A stretch of DNA of 64,000 nt, from assembly GCF_002043005.1 (NCBI RefSeq), contig NZ_CP020333.1, forward strand, positions 62,001 to 126,000. The letters run 5' to 3'. The notes beneath the pieces are model-generated. The model saw nothing but the letters and a program-made list of their open reading frames with translations. It ran no database searches and had not been told where the DNA came from. Below are positions 8,433-17,530 of the stretch, piece by piece. Made by a program: the position numbers and the translations under genes. Positions within the stretch are counted from its first letter, which is position 1. Every line of letters starts with the position of its first letter. This DNA is from Martelella mediterranea DSM 17316 (GTDB lineage Bacteria; Pseudomonadota; Alphaproteobacteria; Rhizobiales; Rhizobiaceae).

Positions 8433-9121
8433 CCCCGGACCTCCTGACGCTGCTGAAAAGCGTCGATACCCCCACGGTCTGCAACGCGATCGAGGTGATC
8501 GAGGGAAAACGCGGCTTCGACCGCTTCACCCGGGGCACGCTCATGGCAAGCGACCCGGCCGGGGTTCTGGTGGGCCAGACCCGCACCGCGCGCATCTCCG
8601 CGCTCGCCCCTTCGCCTGAAGCGCCGGAAAAGGTGCGCGCCCGGCGCATGGATTACTACCGCCATATGGCCGATGGCGACGGGCCGCGCATTGCCGTGGT
8701 CGAGGATATCGATGGCGCTGCCGCAATCGGCGCGTTCTGGGGTGAGGTCAACACCACCGTCCACAAGGGGCTCGGCCTTGCCGGCGCGCTGACCAATGGC
8801 CTGATGCGCGATCTCGGCGACATGGCGCCTGACTTTCCGGTGCTCGCAGGCTCTGTCGGCCCGTCCCACGGCTTCGTGCACGTGACCGAGGTCGCGGTTC
8901 CGGTCACCGTTTTCGGCCTGACGGTTGCGCCCGGCGACTGGATCCATGCCGACCGTCACGGCGCGGTGGTGATCCCGGACGGTTATCTTGCCAGCCTTGC
9001 CGCGGCGATCGGCAAACTTCACGCAAGCGAGGCGATCGTTCTTGACGCCGCCCGCGCACCCGATTTCGATTTTGCCAGGTTCGAGGCGGCATGGGTCGCT
9101 TTCGAGGCGGCGCGCACCTGA
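8420..9121 (+). CDS. RraA-family aldolase-like protein
   Basis: A 233-aa member of the RraA / 4-hydroxy-4-methyl-2-oxoglutarate aldolase superfamily. The start at 8420 is the Met just before the conserved N-terminus (LLTLLKSVDTPTVCNAIE). Key family residues are present: the substrate-binding Arg130-Asp131 pair in TNGLMRD and the GDWIHADRHGAVVIP segment near residue 178. Aldolases of this family split 2-oxo-4-hydroxy acids to pyruvate or oxaloacetate with a divalent metal. That fits a catabolic operon better than RNase E inhibition. The true substrate is unknown. Confidence 0.82.
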   Translation: MADLTPDLLTLLKSVDTPTVCNAIEVIEGKRGFDRFTRGTLMASDPAGVLVGQTRTARISALAPSPEAPEKVRARRMDYYRHMADGDGPRIAVVEDIDGAAAIGAFWGEVNTTVHKGLGLAGALTNGLMRDLGDMAPDFPVLAGSVGPSHGFVHVTEVAVPVTVFGLTVAPGDWIHADRHGAVVIPDGYLASLAAAIGKLHASEAIVLDAARAPDFDFARFEAAWVAFEAART

Positions 9122-9131
9122 AAGAAAGATC

Positions 9132-10418
9132 ATGAGCAGATTACCGATCCCCGAGACCGTCACCTTTATCAAGGCTCCGGGCCGCGACGCCGCCGCCGAC
9201 AATGCGCCGGTGGAAAAGCTGGTTGCCGAGGTTATTGCCCGCGTTGAAAGCGAGGGCGATGCGGCCGTCGCCGAGTACTCGGCCCGTTTCGACAAGGCCG
9301 AACTCTCCCGCTTCGAGGTAACCGCCGAGGAGCGCGAACAGGCGCTCTCCCGCCTCGATCCGCAGACCCGCGCGGATACGGAATTCGCCATTGCCAATGT
9401 GCGCGCCTTCGCCGAGGCGCAGCTCGGCTCGATGTCAGAAATCGAGATCGAGATCCGCCTCGGCGTCCATCTCGGTCATCGCAACATTCCGCTGGAACGG
9501 GTCGGCTGCTATGTGCCGGGCGGGCGCTATCCGCTGCTGTCGGCGCCGGTCATGTCGATCGTGCCGGCCAAGGTCGCGGGCGTCGGCGAGGTGATCGCCT
9601 GCCTGCCGCCGAACGCCCATGAGGCGATGATCGCCGGCTGCCACCTCTCCGGCGCCGACCGGATTTTCCGGATCGGCGGCGCGCAGGCGATCGCGGCGAT
9701 GGCGGTCGGAACCGAGAGCGTGCCGGCTGTCGACAAGATCGTCGGCCCCGGCAATGCCTTCGTCAACGAGGCCAAGCGCCAGATCTTCGGCCCCGTCGGC
9801 ATCGACCAACTCGCCGGACCTTCGGAGATCTTCATTCTTGCAGATCACACCGGCGATGCCGAGATGATCGCGACCGACCTGCTGGCCCAGGCGGAGCATG
9901 ACACCCGCACCCGCGTCGGCTTGATCACCACCGACGCAGCATTGGCCAAAGCGGTGCTGGCCGAAGTCGATCGCCAGCTCGAAACGCTGTCGACCGCCGC
10001 AACGGCAGGGCAGGCCTGGCGCGACTATGGCGAGATCGCGCTCTGCCCGGACGAGGCCACCATGATCGCCTATTCCGATATCGTCGCCGCGGAGCACCTC
10101 CAGGTGCACACGGAGGACGCGAAGGCCTTCGCCAGACGGCTCAGCCATTACGGCTCGCTGTTCATCGGAACCAATGCCAGCGTCGTCTATTCCGACAAAT
10201 GCTGCGGCACCAACCACACCTTGCCCACGATGGGCGCGGGCCGCTATACCGGCGGGCTATGGGTCGGCACCTATATCAAGACCGTAACCCATCAGTGGCT
10301 CGACGAGGAGGGCATCCGCCAGGTCGCGCCCCCTGCGGTCCGCCAGTCCGCCTCCGAAGGCCTCGAAGGCCACCGCCGCGCAGCCGCGCTCCGGCTGGAA
10401 CGGCTGCAGGCCCGCTAG
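9132..10418 (+). CDS. HisD-family NAD-dependent alcohol dehydrogenase (HpsN-like)
   Basis: A 428-aa histidinol-dehydrogenase superfamily enzyme. Residues matching the E. coli HisD zinc site and catalytic pair are retained: Gln253 and His256 (QAEHD), Glu321-His322 (EHLQ), Asp355 (SDKCCGTNH) and His414 (GLEGHRR). The context is catabolic, with no his genes, and the CCGTNHTLPT motif resembles the HisD-like enzymes that oxidise small diols or sulfonates (HpsN type). Histidine synthesis is therefore unlikely. HisD-type enzymes carry out two successive oxidations, alcohol to acid. It is the last gene of the LacI-linked unit, with GAAAGA just upstream of its ATG. Confidence 0.82.
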   Translation: MSRLPIPETVTFIKAPGRDAAADNAPVEKLVAEVIARVESEGDAAVAEYSARFDKAELSRFEVTAEEREQALSRLDPQTRADTEFAIANVRAFAEAQLGSMSEIEIEIRLGVHLGHRNIPLERVGCYVPGGRYPLLSAPVMSIVPAKVAGVGEVIACLPPNAHEAMIAGCHLSGADRIFRIGGAQAIAAMAVGTESVPAVDKIVGPGNAFVNEAKRQIFGPVGIDQLAGPSEIFILADHTGDAEMIATDLLAQAEHDTRTRVGLITTDAALAKAVLAEVDRQLETLSTAATAGQAWRDYGEIALCPDEATMIAYSDIVAAEHLQVHTEDAKAFARRLSHYGSLFIGTNASVVYSDKCCGTNHTLPTMGAGRYTGGLWVGTYIKTVTHQWLDEEGIRQVAPPAVRQSASEGLEGHRRAAALRLERLQAR

Positions 10419-10468
10419 GCTCCACACAAGGGGTAGAAGCAAGTGCAGAGCGAAATCCCACGTCCGGT

Positions 10469-11356
10469 TTAGGGGTCGACGAGATCGACCTGTTGCCTGC
10501 GTCGATAGCGTCTGGGGCTGACGCCGTGGGTTTGGCGGAAAAGCCTGTAGAAGTGGCTGAGGTCCTCAATCCCGCAGGCAAGCGCGATGTCGAGGATCGG
10601 CTGGTCGTCGCTCAGGAGCAGCCTGGCGGCGAGCGACATGCGCATGCCGTTCACCCAGGAGGAGGGCGTCTGGCCGAAATGGCGTCGGAAACTGCGCGCC
10701 ACATGTTCATGGCTGCGGCCGCTGTTGCGGACAAGGAACTGCACCCCCTCGCGCAGCGAAGCGGGGTCATGCATCGCTTCACAGGCATTCAGCAGCCAGG
10801 CGGGCGCGGTGCCCGGCACCTCGGTTTCATTCGACAGCAGCGTTGTCATGACATGGAGCAGGAAGGCTTCGATCCGTGCCGGCGTGCGGGCACCGCGATC
10901 AAGCGCCTTTTCCAGATAATCCAGTTCGTCCAGGCTTTTCTGATCGAGCAGGTAGGATGAGGGCGTTTCGCTTTCGGACCAGAAGAACCGGTTTCCAAGC
11001 TCGTCGCCATAGCGATCCCGCAGGAAGCCGGCGGTGGCCTGCGAGAAGGCCACGTTGATCATCCGGCATGGGGCGGTGTTGAAGTTCTGGAAGGCGTGCG
11101 TGTCATCCGGGCGGATAAAGGCCAGCATGCCCGGGGTGATCTGCTCCTGCCTCGCGTTGATGAAATGCGTGCAGTAGCCGGTCGTGATCCAGAACACCTC
11201 GAAAAATTCGTGGCGATGGCGCATTACCGGCGGCGTGCGACGCACGAGACTGCGGCTGATATGGAAGGCATCCGTGGAGCCGAGTTCCGCCGCGAGGCTT
11301 ACGACGCGAACGCCGGCTTGATCAATATTGTCCACTTTTTTGTCAATCTCCCCCAA
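10469..11356 (-). CDS. AraC-family regulator with cupin sensor
   Basis: A 295-aa regulator. The N-terminal cupin-like sensor (about residues 25-110) includes RHRHEFFEVFWITTG and the C-terminal AraC/XylS domain (about 190-290) carries two helix-turn-helices, the second in DIALACGIEDLSHFYRLFRQ. It is divergent from the importer operon at 11477 and so is its likely regulator. The last 206 bp or so of this gene recur, at high identity, at 61463-61668 next to another importer operon. The start used is the first Met of the frame; a later start is possible. Confidence 0.88.
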   Translation of the reverse strand: MGEIDKKVDNIDQAGVRVVSLAAELGSTDAFHISRSLVRRTPPVMRHRHEFFEVFWITTGYCTHFINARQEQITPGMLAFIRPDDTHAFQNFNTAPCRMINVAFSQATAGFLRDRYGDELGNRFFWSESETPSSYLLDQKSLDELDYLEKALDRGARTPARIEAFLLHVMTTLLSNETEVPGTAPAWLLNACEAMHDPASLREGVQFLVRNSGRSHEHVARSFRRHFGQTPSSWVNGMRMSLAARLLLSDDQPILDIALACGIEDLSHFYRLFRQTHGVSPRRYRRRQQVDLVDP

Positions 11357-11476
11357 GAAATCCCTGAAAATATGGTCTTTAATTCCTCACAGCATGTCAA
11401 GAGAGGTCAGTGCAGTCTAAGACGGGCTCACGTGAGGAAGGCCTCGGAAGTATGGCATCACCATGGGAGGAAACTT

Positions 11477-12769
11477 ATGAAGCTGAAACTTATCGTCAGT
11501 GGTCTCGCGCTTGCCGCCGCTATGGGGCAGTCCGCCATGGCCGAAACGGTTCGCATCGCCGAGCATCGTCAGGCGCGCATCGATGCGATGAACGCCGTCG
11601 TGCCCGCGCTCCAAGAAGCGACCGGGGTCGACATTGAGGTCGTGGAATATCCCGGTCCGGATCGCGAATACATCACCAAGCTGCTGACCGAGCTCAGCGC
11701 CGGCACGGGTCCAGATATCTTTTCGCTGCCGTCGTCCGGCGAAATCGTCGACTTCGCCTCGGCCGGTTATCTGACCGATGTCACCGATATGGTGAAAGGG
11801 TCGGAAGCATGGTCCCAGATGTACGACATCGCCAAGGATTTGAGCGTCAATCCCGACGGCAATATCTACATCATGCCCGTCACGCTGGCGATGCAGCAGT
11901 TCTACTATCGCAAGGACCTGCTGGAAGAGGCCGGCGTTTCGACCGAACAGCCCGAAAGCTGGCAGGACCTGCTTGACCGCGCGATCGAGGCCAAGGAAAA
12001 GACGGGCAAGTATTCGCTGCTGATGCCGATGGGCGTCACCTGGGGCGGCGGTTCCTATATCGAGAGCTTCCGTCTGCTGATCGCCCAGTCCTCGACTCCC
12101 GAGCTCGTCAACGAGGACGGCACCTTCAACCTGACGTCGGACGGCGTTCGCGAGGTCTTCGAATTTTACCAGAGCATGGTCGACAACGAGCTTCTGCCGG
12201 TCGATCCGCTGCTCGGTCCCGATCCCTGGGTTATCCCGAAATACGAGATGTTTCCGGATGGCGAACTGCTGATCACCACCTGCGGCTCCTGGTGCTACAT
12301 CTTCGACTGGGGCTCGCAGTCCAAGACGCCGATCCCCGATGTCGAGAATGTCGTCGGAACCTGGCAGGTGCCGCACGTCAATGGCGGCGACACCCATGTG
12401 CTGGTCGGCGTGAACCATCCGTGGATGGTCTCCAGCGCGGCCGTCGATCGGGATGCCGCGGTCAAGGTGCTGGAAGCCATGGGCGGCATTGCGACCGAAG
12501 TCAGCTACGCCCAGAAATCCGGCAATCTGCCGGCCCGCAAGGACGCGATCGACTCTCCGGAGTTTCAGGAGCTCACCCCGCTCGTCGGCCTTCTGGACCA
12601 GCTTGAAGACGGCGTCTCTGTCGAGACCGCTCCGGGCTTCTCCACCGTCATGGAAGGCATCGGTCGCGGTACCGAGGCGATCCTTCTCGGCAATGCCGAT
12701 GCTGCCGGCGCGCAGCAGATCCTTATCGACTATGTGAAGAACACGCTTGGCGATGATATGGTCAAATAG
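11477..12769 (+). CDS. ABC transporter sugar-binding protein
   Basis: A 430-aa periplasmic binding protein. The start at 11477 follows a strong GGAGG at 11466-11470 and opens a signal peptide ending in GQSAMA. Sequence features fit SBP family 1: YPGPDREYITKLLTELSAG, YYRKDLLEEAGV and MFPDGELLITTCGSW. It is the first gene of the sulfatase-locus importer, 120 bp from the divergent AraC regulator. The ligand may be a sulfated sugar, judging from the downstream genes. Confidence 0.9.
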   Translation: MKLKLIVSGLALAAAMGQSAMAETVRIAEHRQARIDAMNAVVPALQEATGVDIEVVEYPGPDREYITKLLTELSAGTGPDIFSLPSSGEIVDFASAGYLTDVTDMVKGSEAWSQMYDIAKDLSVNPDGNIYIMPVTLAMQQFYYRKDLLEEAGVSTEQPESWQDLLDRAIEAKEKTGKYSLLMPMGVTWGGGSYIESFRLLIAQSSTPELVNEDGTFNLTSDGVREVFEFYQSMVDNELLPVDPLLGPDPWVIPKYEMFPDGELLITTCGSWCYIFDWGSQSKTPIPDVENVVGTWQVPHVNGGDTHVLVGVNHPWMVSSAAVDRDAAVKVLEAMGGIATEVSYAQKSGNLPARKDAIDSPEFQELTPLVGLLDQLEDGVSVETAPGFSTVMEGIGRGTEAILLGNADAAGAQQILIDYVKNTLGDDMVK

Positions 12770-12783
12770 GCTCGATTGAGCCT

Positions 12784-12813
12784 TTGCCGCAGGCGCAGTG
12801 ACGCCTGTGGCAA
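12784..12813 (+). terminator. Hairpin between binding-protein and permease genes
   Basis: A 12-bp stem (TTGCCGCAGGCG / CGCCTGTGGCAA, one G-U pair) with a 6-nt loop, 14 bp after the binding-protein stop. There is no T tract. It is equivalent in position to the hairpins at 2539 and 57200, and probably protects or attenuates the polycistronic mRNA. Confidence 0.6.
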
Positions 12814-12860
12814 CCCCGGCGGCATCTTGCCGTCCCTCTCCTGATTTGGAAGTCTCGACA

Positions 12861-13745
12861 ATGTCCGCTAGCTATCAACGCAGGGAGATGGCCCGAAACC
12901 GGTACCTGGTTTTACCCTCGGTCATACTCCTGACGGCCTTCGTGCTGTATCCTTCGGGCGTGGCGATCTATACCAGCCTGACCAATCTGTCGCTGACCGG
13001 TCCGGCCGCCCTGAATCCCCGCTTTATCGGCCTCGGCAATTATGCCCGGCTGCTGCACGACGGATCGTTTTGGCACTCGCTGGTCGTCACATTCTGGTTC
13101 GTGCTGTTCTCGGCGATCATCGGCCAGCTTGCTCTGGGGCTTGCCTCGGCGGTGCTGATGCGGCGCAGGTTTGCGCTGCGGCCGTTCTTCAACGCCATCA
13201 TCCTGATGCCGAATGCCGTTCCCGGCGTGGTGGCCGCGCTAATGTGGTCTTCGATGCTGGCTTCCGGCGACTACGGCACGCTCAACAAGATCGTCGCCTG
13301 GTTCGGGGTCGATCCGCAGCGCTGGCTGGTCACGTTTCCGCTGTCGATGATCATCGTCATCAATATCTGGCGGGGCATCGGCTTCGCCATGATCCTCATG
13401 ACCTCGGGGCTTTCGGCCATCTCCGACGAGCTTTACGAGGCCGCGCGCATGGATGGCGCCACGCCGTGGCAGAGCTTCCGTCGGATCACGCTGCCGCTCC
13501 TGGTGCCGACGATCTTCCTTTATCTCCTGGTCTCGACGGTGACGACGATCGCGATCTTCTCGCTGGTCTATGCGCTGACGCGCGGCGGTCCGGCGGGGGC
13601 GACCGAAATCATCGGCATCTACGTCTACAACCAGAGCTTCGATGCCTATCGGCTTGGCTACGGATCGGCGATCGCGGTCGTGCTTCTGGTCATCTCGCTG
13701 ATCATCGGCATGTTCTATGTCCGCGCGTTGAAAGTGGAGGTCTGA
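12861..13745 (+). CDS. ABC transporter permease (UgpA/MalF-type)
   Basis: A 294-aa permease starting at the Met of MSASYQRREMARNRY; the upstream frame extension has no homology pattern. It has six hydrophobic segments, beginning with LVLPSVILLTAFVLYPS. The EAA loop is in YEAARMDGATPWQSFRRITLPLL near residue 205. The next permease starts 1 bp after its stop. Confidence 0.88.
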   Translation: MSASYQRREMARNRYLVLPSVILLTAFVLYPSGVAIYTSLTNLSLTGPAALNPRFIGLGNYARLLHDGSFWHSLVVTFWFVLFSAIIGQLALGLASAVLMRRRFALRPFFNAIILMPNAVPGVVAALMWSSMLASGDYGTLNKIVAWFGVDPQRWLVTFPLSMIIVINIWRGIGFAMILMTSGLSAISDELYEAARMDGATPWQSFRRITLPLLVPTIFLYLLVSTVTTIAIFSLVYALTRGGPAGATEIIGIYVYNQSFDAYRLGYGSAIAVVLLVISLIIGMFYVRALKVEV

Positions 13746-13746
13746 G

Positions 13747-14643
13747 ATGGCGCTCGCTGTTTCCCGCAAGGCCGAGGCAGGCCGTTTCGGCATGCTTTTC
13801 GTCATCGGCATCTACTGCCTGATGCCCTTCGTCTGGCTGCTGCTCGCAGCCTTCGATCCCGACGCCGGACTGTTCATCAAGATGCCGGCGGAAGTCGATC
13901 TCAGCAATTTCTACCGCGTCTTTGCCCAGGAGGACGGCTTCCTCTGGCTGTTCAATTCGCTCGTCGTCTGCGGCGGGGCGACATTCCTGGTACTCGTGCT
14001 CTCGGGCTTCGGCGGTTATGCACTGTCGCGGACGCGGGCTTGGTGGAAGCTGCCCTTCCTGTATTCGATCATCCTGATCCGGGTGATCCCGCCGCCGGCG
14101 CTGATCGTGCCGCTCTATCAAGTGATGCTTGCCGCCAACAAGGGCATGCAGACGATTGTGCGCGCCACGGTGCCCTCGGATCATTATCGCGAGACCATGC
14201 GGATCGTCGGCTTCATCGACGGCTATCTCGGGCTCATCCTGCTCATGGCCGCGCTGCATCTGCCGCTGGCGCTGTGGATCATGAAGACCTTCTTCGACAC
14301 GGTGAGCCGCGAATATGAGGAAGCGGCCGTCATGGACGGCGCCACCTTCGGCCAGCGCCTGCGCCGTGTGCTGATCCCGCTGGCAATGCCGGGTCTGGCG
14401 GCGTCGGGCCTGTTCGCCTTCATCGCCTGCTGGGACGATTTCCTCGTCCCGCTCACCTTCATCTCGTCGCCGGAACTGCGCATGCTGCCGCTTGGCATCT
14501 ACAGCGCCTTCCTGCGTGACAACCAGATTGACTACGGCCTGTTGGCCGCAATCGCCGTCATCTACACCATCCCCGCCGTGGCTGCCTTCGTGCTTGCCCG
14601 CCGGTTCCTGGTGCAGACCTTCGGCGGTGGACTGAAAGGCTGA
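13747..14643 (+). CDS. ABC transporter permease (UgpE/MalG-type)
   Basis: A 298-aa permease with about six membrane helices and the EAA loop YEEAAVMDGATFGQRLRRVLIP. A stretch around residues 128-155 (NKGMQTIVRATVPSDHYRET) lengthens the loop between central helices compared with ordinary UgpE proteins, and may contact the binding protein. It is followed after 4 bp by the ATPase gene. Confidence 0.88.
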   Translation: MALAVSRKAEAGRFGMLFVIGIYCLMPFVWLLLAAFDPDAGLFIKMPAEVDLSNFYRVFAQEDGFLWLFNSLVVCGGATFLVLVLSGFGGYALSRTRAWWKLPFLYSIILIRVIPPPALIVPLYQVMLAANKGMQTIVRATVPSDHYRETMRIVGFIDGYLGLILLMAALHLPLALWIMKTFFDTVSREYEEAAVMDGATFGQRLRRVLIPLAMPGLAASGLFAFIACWDDFLVPLTFISSPELRMLPLGIYSAFLRDNQIDYGLLAAIAVIYTIPAVAAFVLARRFLVQTFGGGLKG

Positions 14644-14647
14644 ACCC

Positions 14648-15754
14648 ATGGCTAGCATCAAACTCACAGGCGTTCGCAAGAACTTCGGCGCGGTCGAAGT
14701 CATCAAGGGCGTCGACATCCGCATCGAAGACGGCGAATTCGCGGTCTTCGTCGGCCCATCGGGTTGCGGAAAATCCACGCTGCTCAGGATGATCGCCGGG
14801 CTGGAGGATATCTCCGGCGGCACGTTCGAGCTCGACGGGCAGGTGATGAACGACATCTCGCCCGAAAAGCGCGGCATCGCGATGGTCTTCCAGTCCTACG
14901 CCCTCTACCCGCACATGACGGTGGCCGAGAACATCGGCTTCTCGCTCGATCTCAAGGGCACACCCAGGGAGGAGATCAAGCGCCGGGTGGGGGAGATCGC
15001 CGAACGGCTGCAATTGTCGCCCTATCTCGACCGCAAGCCGCAGGCGCTGTCCGGCGGCCAGCGGCAGCGTGTCGCGATCGGCCGGGCGATCATCAAGGAG
15101 CCCTCGGTCATCCTGTTCGATGAGCCGCTGTCAAACCTCGATGCGGCGCTGCGCGTTCAGATGCGTGCGGAGCTGCAGGAATTGCACCGCTCGACCAAGG
15201 CAACGATCGTCTATGTCACACATGATCAGGTCGAGGCGATGACGCTCGCCGACCGGATCGTGGTGCTGAAGGATGGCGAAGTGATGCAGGCCGATCACCC
15301 GATCACGCTCTACAAGCAGCCGGCAAATGCCTTTGTGGGTCAGTTCATCGGCTCGCCCCGGATGAACCTGTTTCCGGGCAAGCTCGAAAGTTTGTCCGGC
15401 GGCACCGCGCGGGTCGCCACAACGTCCGGCTGGAGCTTCGACGTTCCGGCGTCGGCGGGGCTTGCCGCGGGGCAAACGGTTAATCTCGGCATTCGTCCGG
15501 AGGATCTGGTTCTGGCCGAGCCGGGCGCTGATGCGCAGATTGAAAGCCGCGCGATCCTTGCCGAGCGCCTCGGCATGGAAACCTATCTCTCGTTCGAGAC
15601 AGGCGGCGAACCGGCGATTGCACGCATCCAGGGCGATCACCGCATCGCCACCGGCACCCCCGTGCGCCTTTCCGCCGATCCGGCGTGCTGCCATCTCTTC
15701 GAGCCCGCCGGCCGGGCGCTGACCTCCCCGGACGCAACAGCCAGCATCGCATAA
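14648..15754 (+). CDS. ABC transporter ATP-binding protein (UgpC/MalK family)
   Basis: A 368-aa ATPase with Walker A GPSGCGKST, LSGGQRQRVAIGRA, Walker B VILFDEPLSNLDAAL, the H-loop in VTHDQVEAMTLADR, and a C-terminal TOBE/OB region (GIRPEDLVLAE). It energises the permease pair encoded immediately upstream. The gene for a sugar dehydrogenase follows after 12 bp, so transport and catabolism share one operon. Confidence 0.92.
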   Translation: MASIKLTGVRKNFGAVEVIKGVDIRIEDGEFAVFVGPSGCGKSTLLRMIAGLEDISGGTFELDGQVMNDISPEKRGIAMVFQSYALYPHMTVAENIGFSLDLKGTPREEIKRRVGEIAERLQLSPYLDRKPQALSGGQRQRVAIGRAIIKEPSVILFDEPLSNLDAALRVQMRAELQELHRSTKATIVYVTHDQVEAMTLADRIVVLKDGEVMQADHPITLYKQPANAFVGQFIGSPRMNLFPGKLESLSGGTARVATTSGWSFDVPASAGLAAGQTVNLGIRPEDLVLAEPGADAQIESRAILAERLGMETYLSFETGGEPAIARIQGDHRIATGTPVRLSADPACCHLFEPAGRALTSPDATASIA

Positions 15755-15766
15755 GGAATACCGAAG

Positions 15767-16783
15767 TTGTCACTCAGACTTGGAATTATCGGCTGCGGCC
15801 TCAAGGCCGCGAGCTATGCACGAAGCTGGACGGCCGGGCCCGTGCCGCCGCAAATCGTCGCCATCACCGATACCAGTGCGGCCTCGGTGCAGCGCTATGT
15901 CGGGATCGTGACGCAGGCCGGCGCCGCCGCGCCGAGGGTCTATCCCGATGCCGATGCGATGCTTGCGGCCGAGGCGGGAAATCTGGATGCGGTCTATGTC
16001 TCGACGCCCCATGCCTTTCACCAACTTTATGCCAAGGCGGCCCTGAAGGCGGGGCTCCATGTGCTGCTGGAAAAGCCGATGGCGCTTAATGCGGAGGAAG
16101 CTCGCGAGATACTGGCCGCGCGCGATGCCGCCGGCAAACAGATCGTCATCGCCTATCAGTCCTCGCTCTCGCCGTTGATCGCCGGCTATCGCAAGCGGTT
16201 CCAGGCCGGCGAATTCGGCGCTCTGCTTTCGGTCACCGGCGAGGTCTGGGAGCACTGGGAAAGCCGCTATGCCGGCAACTGGAAGCAGATTCCGGAGCTT
16301 TCGGGCGGCGGGTTCATCTGCGACACCGGATCGCATCTCTTCAACGCGGTCATGCAGGTGACCGGGCGCGGCTACAGCCATGTCGCAGGCCGTCTCAACT
16401 CGCTCGGACGTCCATACGAACTGGTGGGCGGCATTCTGGCCGAGATCGACGGCGGGGTTCCGGTGACGCTGACCTTCTGTGGCAACACGACGCCGGGCTG
16501 CGAGAGCACGCTTTCGCTGTTCTTCGAAAAGGCGATCCTGCGCCTCGATATCTGGGGCAAGTGGGCCGAACTGCGCCAGGGAACCAACATCACCCGCGAG
16601 ATCGGCGGCGAACCGAACGACGCCGTGCTGGACATTTTCACAGCCGTGGCGGGCGGCGCTTCCAACCCCTCGACCGCCGAACAGAGCCTGCATCTTGCCG
16701 AACTCTGGGACCTTATCAAGCAATCCAGCGCCGAGGGCAACGTTCCGCTGGTGCTCACTACACGACCGGAGATAGAACAATGA
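15767..16783 (+). CDS. Gfo/Idh/MocA-family NAD(P)-dependent sugar dehydrogenase
   Basis: A 338-aa oxidoreductase beginning at TTG (15767). The N-terminal Rossmann motif is GIIGCGLKA, and the EKP motif with the likely catalytic Lys103 is in LLEKPMALNAEEA. The C-terminal alpha/beta domain (GEVWEHWESRYAGNWK; GGGFICDTGSHLFNA) is typical of the family. Next to a ThuA-like protein it recalls ThuB, which makes 3-keto-disaccharides in rhizobia. The substrate here is inferred to be an imported, possibly desulfated sugar. The stop overlaps the next start (ATGA). Confidence 0.87.
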   Translation: MSLRLGIIGCGLKAASYARSWTAGPVPPQIVAITDTSAASVQRYVGIVTQAGAAAPRVYPDADAMLAAEAGNLDAVYVSTPHAFHQLYAKAALKAGLHVLLEKPMALNAEEAREILAARDAAGKQIVIAYQSSLSPLIAGYRKRFQAGEFGALLSVTGEVWEHWESRYAGNWKQIPELSGGGFICDTGSHLFNAVMQVTGRGYSHVAGRLNSLGRPYELVGGILAEIDGGVPVTLTFCGNTTPGCESTLSLFFEKAILRLDIWGKWAELRQGTNITREIGGEPNDAVLDIFTAVAGGASNPSTAEQSLHLAELWDLIKQSSAEGNVPLVLTTRPEIEQ

Positions 16784-17526
16784 CGAAAATCCGCATCACC
16801 ATCTGGAACGAAGGCCATCACGAGCGCGAGCATCCGCATATCCGCGAGGTCTATCCGACCGGCATCGGCAATGTGATTGCCGACGGTATTGCCAGCGACG
16901 ATTTCGAGATCAGGTCCGTCACCTTCTATGATGACGAGCATCACGGCCTTGGCGGCGATATCCTCGACAACACCGATGTCCTGTTCTGGTGGGGGCACTG
17001 CATCCACAAGCTGGTTCCCGACGAACTGGTGGATCGCATACAGCAGCGGGTGCTGGATGGCATGGGGCTGGTGGTCCTGCATTCCGGCCATCACTCGAAA
17101 ATCTTCAAGCGGCTGATGGGCACCAACGCCAATCTCTCATGGCGCGAACACGAGAGCGGCGAGCGCGAGCGCATCTGGGTCATCGACCCGGCCCATCCGA
17201 TCGCCAAGGGGGTGCCGTCCTCAATCCTCGTTCCGCAGTCGGAAATGTACGGCGAGCCCTTCGATATCCCCCAGCCCGACCATCTGGTGTTCGTGTCGTG
17301 GTTCGAGGGCGGGGAAGTGTTCCGCTCGGGCTGCTGCTACCATCGCGGCCGCGGTCGCATCTTCTATTTCGGCTCGGGCCACGAGGCCTTCCCGATCTAC
17401 TACATGCCGGATATCCACACCGTGCTGAAGAACGCGGCGCGCTGGGCGGCGACCCCGCACGAGGATGGGGTGAGGATGGTCAACCGGCATATCGTCGAGC
17501 CGCTTGAAGTCATCGGGCGCACATAG
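16780..17526 (+). CDS. ThuA-like (trehalose-utilisation type) protein
   Basis: A 248-aa protein of the ThuA family, with a class I glutamine-amidotransferase-like fold. The start at 16780 overlaps the upstream stop. Diagnostic segments are ITIWNEGHHEREHPH at the N-terminus, DVLFWWGHCIHKLVPDEL, LVVLHSGHHSKIFKRLMG and a His/Tyr-rich C-terminal part (GSGHEAFPIYYMPDI). ThuA works with a Gfo/Idh/MocA dehydrogenase in rhizobial disaccharide breakdown. The exact chemistry of this family member is not known. Confidence 0.87.
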   Translation: MTKIRITIWNEGHHEREHPHIREVYPTGIGNVIADGIASDDFEIRSVTFYDDEHHGLGGDILDNTDVLFWWGHCIHKLVPDELVDRIQQRVLDGMGLVVLHSGHHSKIFKRLMGTNANLSWREHESGERERIWVIDPAHPIAKGVPSSILVPQSEMYGEPFDIPQPDHLVFVSWFEGGEVFRSGCCYHRGRGRIFYFGSGHEAFPIYYMPDIHTVLKNAARWAATPHEDGVRMVNRHIVEPLEVIGRT

Positions 17527-17530
17527 GGCG

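Noticed and set aside
9132..10418. Histidinol dehydrogenase of histidine biosynthesis (hisD)
   Set aside because: The residues fit the superfamily, but there are no other his genes and the gene is embedded in a LacI-linked catabolic operon; a HisD-like alcohol dehydrogenase is more likely.
10199..10960. A 253-codon plus-strand frame spanning the hisD-like gene end and the AraC gene
   Set aside because: It crosses two genes of established frame and has no motif of its own.
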